From Triplophysa rosa (lineage: Eukaryota; Chordata; Actinopteri; Cypriniformes; Nemacheilidae): a stretch of DNA of 64,000 nucleotides. Made by a program: the position numbers and the translations under genes. The stretch lies in NCBI RefSeq assembly GCF_024868665.1, contig NC_079900.1:24005690-24069689 (forward strand). Direction: 5' to 3'. Below the pieces are notes generated by a model. It was not told where the DNA came from. It saw nothing but the letters and a program-made list of their open reading frames with translations, and ran no database searches. Positions 24,201 through 36,200 of the stretch are shown here, piece after piece (position 1 is the first letter of the stretch; every line of letters starts with the position of its first letter).

Positions 24201-27200
24201 GAGGAGACAGAGTTACGATGCCAATTAGTCCATATGGGGATGATTAGGATTAGGAGGACATGATGTATAGAGTATTGATTTTGATTGATTTTAGAGTATT
24301 GATTTAATGTTGATTCAATGTTAAAAAATACAATGCATATATTCCATCAATTATCTTTGCTATATGGGCAGGTACTCCTGGAGTATATGAAACTGACAAA
24401 ACCTGAAACTATTTTATTGCCATATTAGTGTAAAAGCTTTCAGACCTGGTCCAGCGGTCCAACAGACACCTTACACACATTGCTGGAGATGAGTTCCCAT
24501 GCAGAGCCCTGAGGATAGCTGGGTGTCAAACCCTGTCTGTACCACAGATTACCTGCACAAACACAACCACAGCTCCTGTCGAAATGTCTTCGCAGTGAAA
24601 CACGTGATAAACTTCCCAGGTGATATTGCTCAGTTCTTTTGTCACTGGAAATGGAGGTCAAGTCGAGCGCATTGCATTGTGGGATACAGTGTTCTGTGCA
24701 GTATGCAAACATGGCACTACATTCACTAGGGCTGTCACAACTATTAAATAATCGCTCATCCCAATTATTTGAAATCATCGCAATTATTTCAGATAACCGC
24801 AATTATTGTGAATCTTTAGAAAACAAGGGTGATCTGCAGTATCTGCTGTATTTTACATCCACTGTCCTTGATCTGCACTCACTGTTACATTCAAATGACA
24901 TTACTCCATCATTTGACTTGTATTAGCTTTGTATTTTTTATTAGTTTTTTTCCAGACTTGCTGTATCTACACAGCAAGACCCTCATATCTAGTTTAAGTG
25001 CTCATGACAGTCTTCAACGTTAAGGTCACTCTATAGTAAATAATATTCGGGGTTTTTTTAAATCACATGTTTAAAATATCTAGTTTCTTCATTGAATAAA
25101 AAATGTATAGTTACATTGTCAAAGCCTTAAAACAGACAATTAATCGCCATAATCGCAATTATTTATGGAGCGATTTTAGTCTCATTAATTATTCACACAT
25201 AAAACACGATGTACACTTGCGTAGCCAGTTTCACGTGAATGAAACCTAATTCACGTGCAAAAATTATATATATACATTCACAAAAAAACAATTCACGTTC
25301 ATAAAATAAAATTATATCCTCATAAAATATGTTTCACAAACGCTTAATACAATTCACAGACGTACAACTGTGCACAAATATTTAGAAAGTTTAAAATGTA
25401 CAAGTTTATCATTGAATGTGAATGTGCAAATCGTCACTCACGTGTGAATCGCCCTGGATTTGTTTGTGTGTATTTTGTGACTGTCTTGGCAGCGCTGTCC
25501 CTCCCACTTGAGTTGTCATCCTGTTTAGCCAATCAGATTCAACCTTACCATTCAACCAATCATAATCGTGGAGAGCACAGAACTCAAGGAGCACTAATGT
25601 TAGCACTAAAGGCTCGTTTGTACAGCTTCCCTAATCTACTCTCTGAGCTGTGATGCTGTATTAAAACATAATACAATAAATCTGTTTTTATTAACTTATT
25701 TTGTAGAAAAAAAGTATGAAATAGTGAGTGAACATGACCACTTAAAACTACACAACCAGCAGTCACTTCCACTGAACTGCTAAAATCCGTCTGGGTAACA
25801 AACTGTTCCTGATAGATGAGATGTGGTCATGTTTGTATGTCCATACAATGTATGTTTTAAATGAACAAGGGCAAACAAGGACAATAAATGACTAGTTCTT
25901 GGAAACATTGTTTTGTATGGGCGCATAGATTTGTAGCTAGCCGCCTTTTGGAAAATATCTCGCTTAAGGGGGCTGAAAAATCACTAAATTGGCAACACAG
26001 GAAGTGAGTCAAACTGCGCAAAAGGTGCGCAGAGCCGTTTTCCTTGAGTCCTGTGCTCTCCGCGTTTATGATTGGTTGAATGGTAAGGTTGAATCTGATT
26101 GGCTAAAGAGTATGACAACCCATGTGGGAGGGGGATGCGCTGCCAGGAGAGTCTCAAAAAACACACACACACATCCAAGGCCATTCACACGTGAGTGACG
26201 ATTTGCACATTCACATAACACGATAAACATGTACATTTTAAACTTTCGAAATATTTGTGCACAGTCGTATGTTTGCGAAACGTACTTTATGAGAAAATAG
26301 TTTTGTTTTACGGACGTGAATATCTTTTTGTAAATGTATATTTATACTTTGTGGACATAAATTTTTATCATAAGGTTTTATTGATGTGAAACTGTTTACG
26401 CATGTGTGTATCTGTTTTACGCGTGAATAATTAATGAGACTAAAATCACTCCATAATTATTTAATAGACAATTAATTGTCAGCAAAATTTCATAACTGTG
26501 ACAGCCCTATTTACAACATTTTCACATTTCTAAAGTAAATATTTGATCTTCATTGAAAAAATGTATTGTCAAAGCCTTAAAACAGACAATTAATCGCCAT
26601 AATCGCAATTATTTAATAGACAATCAATCGTCAGCCAAATTTCTTCATCGTGACAGCCCTAACATTCACACATAAATGTAGTAGGGCATTTCATAGAAAC
26701 AATATACTGCAGAATAAATACAAACAATATGGTCAAATGTTATTCTAAATATATATATATTTTACAATAAAACGTAATTCGAGTAAAAACCGGACTCACT
26801 GTTTTCATCCACAGCATAAACAGAGGTCCGGCCCACACACACCTGTTTGAGGGTTTGTCTCGGTGGAGAGGGAATGTGGTACCAGCATTCACCTGTGAAA
26901 AAAATGATGGGTAATGTGACTTCTAATGTATAATGGCATTAAGAGTCATGAAATCCCTGGTCACATTTCTAATTTGAAAAGGGTTGGAACGGGAGACTTA
27001 ACGCCATGGCAGGGCGAGGGTAGAGAGGCGAGCAGGTGGAACAAAACAGAGGAATGATATGACTAGAGTTTTTCTTTTTTTGAACGATGAAACAGCCAAT
27101 CAAAATTCATTCAAATTCAAGTGGTGTGAGCTTAGAAGAATAAACATAACATGATCGTCCTGTGGTGTGAAAGCTAATATAGGTATCATTCTAGGTGTGA

Positions 27201-30200
27201 ACAGGTCTCTTCATCAGCAGGATTCTGTGCTCTCACCCGCTGGGTTGTGGGCAGACACAGAGCCCCTGTAGAAGATGGCACCATCCCTGGCAACGGCCCA
27301 CACCTGATGACCTCCACCTATGGAGATGGACTTACAGGGCTGATCTGTCCCTACATGAAGCCAGGAGTTACCCTGTGGTTTCACAGAGACTTCTGGTTAG
27401 AGGACGTGCCGTACGCCCTGAACACTCAATCTTGAAAAACTGACTGCGTCCCCCCCTGATGGTCCCCAATGTGTAAGCCTTACAGTTTGTCAATTCTAAA
27501 CAATTTTACAGTGCATTCCTAAATAACAGAATGTGTGAGCTCGATCCTCACGGCAGGGTTATCAGCTGTGACCCCCAGACGACACAGCACATCTCCCTTC
27601 TCACTGATGGCCCACAGAGGAACCTGCTCCACGCTGCACTGAGTCAGACACGGCAGGATGGTGATGTCACTCAGAGGGATGGGAGGAACTTTCTGCCAAG
27701 GTCCAGTGAGAGCGACCTGACACTTCCTGTAAGACACGACATGTGTTCTACATCATTTCCTGTGCAGATGCTGTAGAGCTGAAGTCCTTTAAATCTAAAT
27801 GGATTCTAATTGAAAAAAAAAACACCGGGTTCACACCAAATGCGAATTAAGCGTTTTGCGCGAGTAAACTACATACAAAGTCAATGCAAAGACGCGTACA
27901 GCAGGCGGTGCGAACGACGCGAATCAGGCGGCGCGATTGCCGCGAAGGTTGAAAATATTTGTCATTTCGTGTCACTCACGTGAAATAACAAACTTTTCCC
28001 TCGAGTTATAAAGAGCGTGGAACGCGATTGTTCGTGTTTGGTGTGAACCCAGCATAAAAGTCATCGCAACAATATCATTCTTGTTATTGTTAAAGTTTTG
28101 ATATGGATGTTGCTATTTTCTAAAAAAAAAAAAAAATGTATATTTGAAGAGTTTATTTCCAAAATGAGACAACTCAATGTTTCAAAAATCATGTCAAAAT
28201 CATTCCAATTAATGTCAATCAAATTGCAGTTGGTTTGTTTTGATTTAAACCGTAATAACTCAAAAAATACAGCTAACTAACACCATAAAACACAATAAAA
28301 ACATGATAACATAAAAACATTTTTTAAAACATTTCGTTATCTCGTTTTGGAAACAAACTTGTTGTTGGCCTTTTTTGGTTTGTTTTTGCTCAAAACTGAC
28401 CTCACCCACCGCCTGCGTCGCACAAAGTCCTTCATCGTCTTATAACCGTGGAAGGTCCTGTACGATCAAGAGAAAGAAATCTAGCTCTCAGTTTGGATCA
28501 GAAGTACTTCTGTTTATATGATCATACTGACACAACATACACAGAGAAATCTGCAGCATACTGCCAGCCTTCTTTATCTGACCCTCCGGGTACATCGTAG
28601 TCTACGGCCCAATCAGACACCTGCGAAAATCACGTTCCGCCATCATTCAGAGACAGTGCAAAAGAAAAATACAACAAACTAGCATTTACACAAACAGCGT
28701 ACCCATATCCACTGCGGTGAGGGAGGGTTGGTGTTCTCTTTGGTACACTCTCTTAGACCTGACGCATCGCTCCACATGTAGCGATCTGTTGGAAGACCCC
28801 TGAGAGAGAGAGGGGACGTTTGTAAGACATTGTCTGAAGGTCACACGTGAGTTAATGGACACTCACTTATCTGTGTATCCTGTCATCGGGTTCCACCGCT
28901 GGTTCTCATAGACGTAGACGCCCCTTACGTCCGTTATTGTCTGGTCAATATTTTCATTTCCTGAAATGAGAGAACTTTAAACGTTGATATTATTGTTTGA
29001 AACAGTGACGAGTGATCTTAAAGCAGGACTAGACGCAGGCGAGAGTAATGCAGTGTGAGCCACATGATGCAAAAACATCAACTTTACCCTGAGGCGAGTC
29101 TCCCCTGAAGCCCCCCGTGTAGACCCAGGCAGTGTGATCATGACCGATACCCCACACCACACCCAGACTGTTAGACTCCACACAGAGCAGGTGACCCGCA
29201 ACCTGACGCCAGAACCTGACAGCCATCACACAGATGCTCATGACGCATAACAAACACACAATCATGATACAACATTACAATAACAAACCCAATGCACACA
29301 CAGCTTTGAAGAAAAGTAAACGAAGAGCACTTCCATGGACATGCGAGCCAACACATGGGTAAAGAATTAAAAGATCAGAGATAAGCAAGAGATCAGCTCT
29401 GTTCCAACAACCAGAAAGATGTCTAACTAAAGTGCATTTTAATGCGATATCAGTGCAGTGTGAAAGAAGAAAGGCGTTATTTTGCTTTGTAGGATTCGAG
29501 AAGATTTGCGTGTGTCCTCGAATCCCAGAATGCAATGCAGCACGTGGATTGAATCAAATGCGATGTCGGCTAAATACACAGCCGCGGAAAAAATTAAGAG
29601 ACTATTCCAAAGTTTCATTTATTCAGTATTTTAGATGTATTGCGTCCAGTCCAGTGTCTGTTGAATTTCAACAAACATCAGGATTCATCCAACAGAACGT
29701 GATGAAAATCAAGGTCATCACATAAAAAAGAATGTTTGAACTTTTCCTAAACACATGTAGAAATACACTGAACAAAATTATAAACGCAACACTTTTGTTT
29801 TAGCACCCATTTTTCATGAGCTGAACTCAAAGATCTAAGACTTTTTCTATGTACACAAAAGGCCTATTTCTCTCAAATATTGTTCACAAATCTGTCTAAA
29901 TCTGTGTTAGTGAGCACTTCTCCTTTTCCGAGAGAATGCATCCACCTCACAGGTGTGGCATATCAAGATGCTGATTAGACAGCATGATTATTGCACAGGT
30001 GTGCCTTAGGCTGGCCACAATAAAAGGCCACTCTAAAATGTGCAGTTTTACTGTATTGGGGATCTGGGGGGATCCGGGTCCGGGGGATCCGAGAACCAGT
30101 CAGTATCTGGTGTGACCACCATTTGCCTCACGCAGTGCAACACATCTCCTTCGCATAGAGTTGATCAGGTTGTTGATTGTGGCCTGTGGAATGTTGGTCC

Positions 30201-33200
30201 ACTCCTCTTCAATGGCTGGGTTAGGGTTATGGCTCACCCACACGACGCCTCTGCCATCTGCCCTGTACAGTGAAAACGTCTTGGTTACGGATGTAACCTC
30301 AGTTCCCTGATGGAGGGAACGAGACGTTGTGTCGAGCCGACAGATGGGGTTTGACTTGAGAACCTATCATCTTCTGATTATTTTGAAAAGGCCAATGAAA
30401 ATTGGCAAATGAAATTTGCATGCCGGACTCTGCCCCGGACATCCAGGTATAAAAGGAACACAGCATGCAGCATTCATTCACCTCTTGGTCTGAGGAGCCT
30501 GAGCATCTGAACTGCTCCCAAATGAGCTGGACTGCACAGGGATGGAGTCGCCACTCTCCGCGAGGCGTCGACTGACGAGAGAGCGCATCTGCTGTCTGGT
30601 TCAAGACGCCCGGGATGTGTGTGGCTCGCAGGGAGCTGATCACCTGCTGACTCCAGAGGAGGAGGCGTCGGGCGAGTCGTGTTAGCTGCCATGAGCAAAT
30701 GCCACCCTGACGATTGATATACGCCACGGCAGCTGTGCTGTCCGACCGGACCAGCACGTGCCTGCCCTGCACGAGAGGTTGTAGCCTCCTCAGTGCAAGT
30801 AGCACAGCCAACAACTCTAGGCAGTTGATATGCCAACGCAGGCGGGGGCCCGTCCATCGCCCCGACACTGCGTGCCCCTTGCACACGGCACCCCAACCCT
30901 GCAGGGAGGCATCCGTCATCACTACTACGTGCCTTGACACCTGCCCCAGGGGGACTCCTGTCCGCAAAAAGGTCATGGAAGACCAGGGGGTTAGGGTGTG
31001 CCGGCAGAAAGGCGTGATGACCATACGCCTGCTGCCGGTGTGCCACGCTCTCCAAGGAACTCGACTCTGTAGCCAGTGCTGGAGCAGTCACATGTGCATT
31101 AACCCGAGGGGGACCACCCCCGCCGAGGATGCCATGTAACCCAGGAGCCTCTGAAATTGTTTCAGGGGGACCGCTGATTGTCTGATAAGCTTCAGGCAAT
31201 TCAACACTGACTGGGCACGCTCTGTAGTCAGTCGCGCTGTCATGGAGACAGAGTCGAGTTCCATACCGAGAAAGAGGATGCTCTGCACAGGGGAGAGCTT
31301 GCTCTTTTCCCAGTTGACCTGTAGCCCCAACCGATCTAGGTGCCGGAGCACCAGGTCCCTGTGTGTACACAACAGATCTCGCGAGTGTGCCAAGATTAGC
31401 CAGTCGTCGAGATAGTTCAGTACCCGCACACCTCTTTCCCTGAGGGGAAGGAGGGCGGCTTCCACGATCTTCGTGAAGACACGTGGAGACAGGGACAGAC
31501 CGAAGGGGAGGACACTGTACTGATATGACCGCCCCTCGAAAGCGAACCGTAGGAACGGCCGATGACGAGGGAGGATCGAGACATGAAAGTACGCGTCCTA
31601 CAGGTTGATTGCCATGAACCAATCCTGACATCTGACGGATGACAGGATGCGCTTCTGCGTGAACATCCTGAATGGCAGCTTGTGTAGGTGCTTGTTCAGG
31701 ACATGCAGATCCAGGATGGGGTGCAGCCCCCCCGTCTTTCTTGGGGACAATGAAGTACGGGCTGTAGAACCCGTTGGACATCTCGGCTGGTAGGACGGGC
31801 TCGATCGCTCCCTTCGCCAGAAGGGTGGCGACCTCGGCCCGAAGCACGGGAGCATCCTTGCCTCTGACTGAGGTAGAGAGGATGCGCCGAAACTTGGGCG
31901 GCCGTCCTCGTCCTCCTCAGCCAACCTGACGGCCTGGGAAGCCGAAGCCAGGCTCCCAGGAACCGAGACGGGGGACTAGGGGTACGATCTGCCTCATTGC
32001 CCCTGCAGGGGGTGGTTCGATGGCCAGCAATGCGGATCCCTTGCCGGGGGAGAGCCCCGGGGAGGAGAACGGCTGTGCTGTTTTTCCTGCCTGGCGTTTG
32101 TGCAGCTCAACGAACTGTCTGACTGAGAGTGCTGAGGGCTGGTGTTTATACTCAACATTGCGCTTCGCCATGACGCAACGTCGAGTTGCCGTCCACTGTC
32201 GTGTCGAGAGTGGGAGTGGCTGTAACGACCTAGAGAGAGAGGAAACTCTTTTTGTGAGAAAGTGGGCGCTGGCCCCCCGGAGGAGGCCAGCAGATGGTGA
32301 GACGGGGCAGGAACCGTCCCTGTCTGATCCCCCAGCGATGTTGCTGGGGTCGGGCCAGATGGTAGCTCGATCTCCCTGGGGTCCACCCCATCAGGCTGCT
32401 TCTGCTTCCGCGACGGCTGCTGGCGGGGTGGCGGTTTCCTCTTCTATGTCCTTTTCCGGGAGGCAGCCTGAGAAGGGGGCCCTGGAACCGGACCCGGAGT
32501 CGAGGAGGACCGGGGCTGCTGGGAAGCAGATTCCGCTTGGGATCTCGAAGGCCTGGAGGCGGCCGAGTCGCGGTGGGGCAGGATGTGTTTGATCGCCTCC
32601 GTCTGCTTCTTCACCGTCGAAAACTGTTGGGAGAAATCTTCGATGGTGTCACCAAACAGCCCACCCTGCGAGATGGGGGCAGCTTTCTCAGAGTCCCTCA
32701 TCTGCGCAAGGTTTAGCTAGAGGTGCCTCTCCTGGACCACCATGGTGGACATCGCCCGACCCAGGGCCCGTGCCGTCACCTTAGTCACCCGTAGAGCGAG
32801 GTCAGTGGCGGTGCGGAGTTCCTGCATTGCCACTGGGTCGGTCCTACCCTCGTGGAGCTCCTTCAACGCCTTGGCCTGGTGAACTTGCAGGATGGCCATG
32901 GCGTGGAGGGAGGAGGCAGCCTGTCCTGCAGCAGTGTAAGCCTTCGACACCAGGGATGCCAAAAACTTACACGCCTTGGAAGGGAGTCTAGGCCGAGCCC
33001 TCCAGGTGGCCGCCGTCTGCGGGCACAGGTGCACTGCGACAGCACGCTCCACCTGGGGAAGCTCGACATAGCCTCTGGCTGACCCACCATCGAGGGAGGT
33101 AAGGGCGACAGAGCCTGTCTGACGGGAACGGGCCGTGAGGGGGGCGTTCCACGACTTACTGAGCTCCTCATGCACCTCCGGGAAGAACGGGACCGGGGCC

Positions 33201-36200
33201 GAGGTCCCCGAGGTACCACGTATCAGACCCGAGGTACCACGTATCCAGCCGCAAGTGCTGGGGAGGAGGCAGTGTGGTACACTGCAACCCAATGCTCGCG
33301 GTGGCCCGGAATAGCATGGATGACATCTCGACGTCCGCTTCCTCCTGGGCTCGACCCCCCGAGGGAGGGAGCTCCGAGGATTCGTCGGGGTGTCGACGAA
33401 TCCTCGGAGTCCGCGTGTCCATAAAGAACACAGCCACCCGTGACCGCAATGTCTGGATTGCCATCCGCCCGCACTGCAGGCAGGACGTATCCACAAAAGC
33501 TGCCTCAGCGTGACGGAGACCCAAACACCTGAGGCAGACATCGTGTCCGTCCCCCTCCTCGATGAGCGCGTTGCACCCACGAGAGCAGCGGGCCATGCCA
33601 CGCTGGAGAAATTTGCTCTTTTAGAAGGAAATTTGCTCTTTGCCACCTCCGGAACTGCCGAGACGCCCAGGGGAGAGTAGCTGCAGGAAGGGACTGTCCG
33701 CTGCACCACGTCGTAGATTCCAGCAGGAAGGTAGATCGTGAGATCGCAGGTAGATCAACGAAGATCCGCAGAAGATCATCAGATGCTTAGGCTCTGAAGA
33801 CCAAAAGGTGAATGAATGCTGCATGTCGTGTTCCTTTTATACCCGGATGTCCGGGGCGGAGTCCGGCATGCAAATTTCATTCGCCAATTTTCATTGGCCT
33901 TTTCAAAATAATCAGAAGATGATAGGTTCTCAAGTCAAACCCCATCTGTTGGCTCAACACAACGTCGAGAGACCGATAGAAAGGGAACCAGGATTGAAGA
34001 GAACAGCTCTCTAAAGTGCCAGACGCCATCGAATGTGAGCATTTGCCCACTCAAGTCGGTTACGATGACGAACTGCAGTCAGGTCGAGACACCGATGAGG
34101 ACGACGAGCATGCAGATGAGCTTCCCTCAGACGGTTTCTGACAGTTTGTTCAGAAATTCTTTGGTTATGCAAACCGACTGTTGCAGCAACTGTCCGGGTG
34201 GCTGGTCTCAGACGATCCTGGAGGTGAAGATGCTGGATGTGGAGGTCCTGGGCTGGTGTGGTTACACGTGGTCTGCGGTTGTGAGGCCGGTTGGCAGGGG
34301 CAGACTGACCAGTAGGACATTCTGTCAAAGTCCAGAACGGCCATCCCACCGACAGCCTACGGCCGTGACCAGGGACAGAATGGCCATCTGGAGTATCGGA
34401 ACTTTTCCCGGTGGGCCGCTAATGTAAGGGGTCAGAATGGACGCTTGGACCGGACAGACGCAAATGCACACACGTTACATACACCCCCCACCCCCCGTGA
34501 ACAGAAATGGTGGAGGGCCGATGCAATCAACCCCCCCCCCCCCCGTCGACAGTAATGGAGGAGAGCCGATGAGGACCGAAAACTCCATAGGCCGTTTTCG
34601 CCTCCCAGTCCACCCCTACCGGTTGGATGTACTGTCAAATTCTCTAAAACGCCTTTGGAGACGGCTTATGGTAGAAAAATGAACATTCAATTCACGGGCA
34701 ACCGCTCTGGTGGACATTCCTGCAGTCAGCATGCCAATTGCATGCTCCCTCAAAACTTGCGACATCTGTGGCATTGTGCTGTGTGGTAAAACTGCACATT
34801 TTAGAGTGGCCTTTTATTGTGGCCAGCCTAAGGCACACCTGTGCAATAATCATGCTGTCTAATCAGCATCTTGATATGCCACACCTGTGAGGTGGATGGA
34901 TTCTCTCGGCAAAGGAGAAGTGCTCACTAACACAGATTTAGACAGATTTGTGAACAATATTTGAGAGAATAGGCCTTTTGTGTACATAGAACTTTGAGTT
35001 CAGCTCATGAAAAATGGGGGCAAAAACAATTAAAGTGTGGCGTTTATAATTTTGTTCAGTGTCTGACTGTTGTATTGCTTAAAAGTGAATCTGAGGTCTG
35101 ACTTGTTTTCTTTGCAGCATTTGAGGTCTGAAAAAATACACAGAGCATCTTTTCAGTTATTTTCGCCTGTTTCTCCAGTTTTCATTTTCTGCAAATAAAT
35201 GCAAATAGAAACAATAATTTTATTTGAAATTTGGCAGAAATGTTGTCAGTAGTTTACAGAAAGAAACAAAAAGAATCATTTTACCTAAACACACACCTCT
35301 AAAGAGTAACGTCAGACAAATTGAAAACAATTTTCAAATGGTCTCCTAATTTTTTCCGCAACTGTATACATGATCACCTTTTTCTTTTTAAATTCTGAAT
35401 GTGAACTAGTAACAAAATGTTTGTTATGTACGGTATGAGCTCACATCTCAGTAAAAACATGCGCTGTCTATGAAGTCTACATTAAATTATAAACCAGTCA
35501 GTTCTGGTCCTTGATTCTGATTGGCTGAGCCGAGTAAGCCTGTAGCGAGGAAGGCGGTACGAGAACCATGGAGGCGGCCGGGGGTTCGGGCCGTCCGCGG
35601 GACGTCCAGCACCACAACCTAGCGCCGCGAGGAGGAGCCTCGGCTGGGCTGAGGACCGAGTGGCAGTGTGTCAGGGAACCGGACCACATTTTCTTTTTGT
35701 TTGTTTTTTTGTTTTTTGTTTTGTCCTCTCTCCCCTCTCTCGTTCCAGTCGCTCGGGATGCTCCCGGCTCCGTTCTCTCGCCTCGTCCGTGCATGTCCCA
35801 GTCACTGGGGCCCTCATGGGAGAAGGCCCCCCGGGGGGGGAGTAAGCACAGGCTCGGTGCTGCCCCCTGGCCTGTGAGGGGTGATGGGGGTATGTAGCGA
35901 GGAAGGCGGGGCAAGAGCCGTGGGGCGGGTAAGGCGGGGCCGGTCCCCACATGCCTCACGGGGGAGCTCGGGAGCATAAGAGGACGAGCGACCGGACCAT
36001 CGAGAGAGAGGACCCGGGCCTGGAAGTTAAGTGGAGTTTGTTTGTGTTTGTTTGGCCGGCAGTCGGCCGCGAGGGGCTGCCGGCCTGTTTTATTATTGTT
36101 TATTTACTTTCACGATTAAAGTTTATTGTTTGAATGATGCCGGTTCCCGCCTCCTTCCTTCCGTTTTATTGAGCTTTGCTACAAAGCAGTAATAAAATAC

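Larger units (their letters stand above)
21729..24445. other. tecpr1 intron with a hAT element
   Basis: Holds the hAT-type element 21956-23320. The remainder to 24445 shows no named feature beyond short palindromes. Confidence 0.6.
30283..33994 (-). mobile_element. DIRS-like retroelement, defective
   Basis: About 200-base inverted terminal repeats (30300-30480 and 33800-33990). On the minus strand the order is gag remnant, reverse transcriptase, RNase H. No tyrosine recombinase is found, so it is deleted at its 3' side. Inserted in the Tc1 transposase within the LF...FSLYR stretch. Borders good to a few bases. Confidence 0.75.
29766..35061 (-). mobile_element. Tc1/mariner element, interrupted
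   Basis: Terminal arms of about 280 bases (29766-30050 and 34780-35061) are inverted copies, starting cactgaacaaaattataaac. TA sits at the left edge; the right edge reads TC. Transposase remains on the minus strand: a helix-turn-helix part from an ATG at 34774, a middle part at 34286-33995, and a C-terminal part (INNLINSMRRRC, ending near 30095). It is broken by two insertions and by an internal loss of most of the catalytic part. Confidence 0.85.

Noticed and set aside
30714..31139. Plus-strand frame in the DIRS-like element
   Set aside because: Shadow of the RNase H coding on the minus strand.
33168..33709. A new gene on the minus strand
   Set aside because: Frameshifted remnants of the first ORF of the DIRS-like element.
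35498..35977. Pro/Arg-rich minus-strand frame
   Set aside because: Lies in the LTR remnant; open by high GC only.
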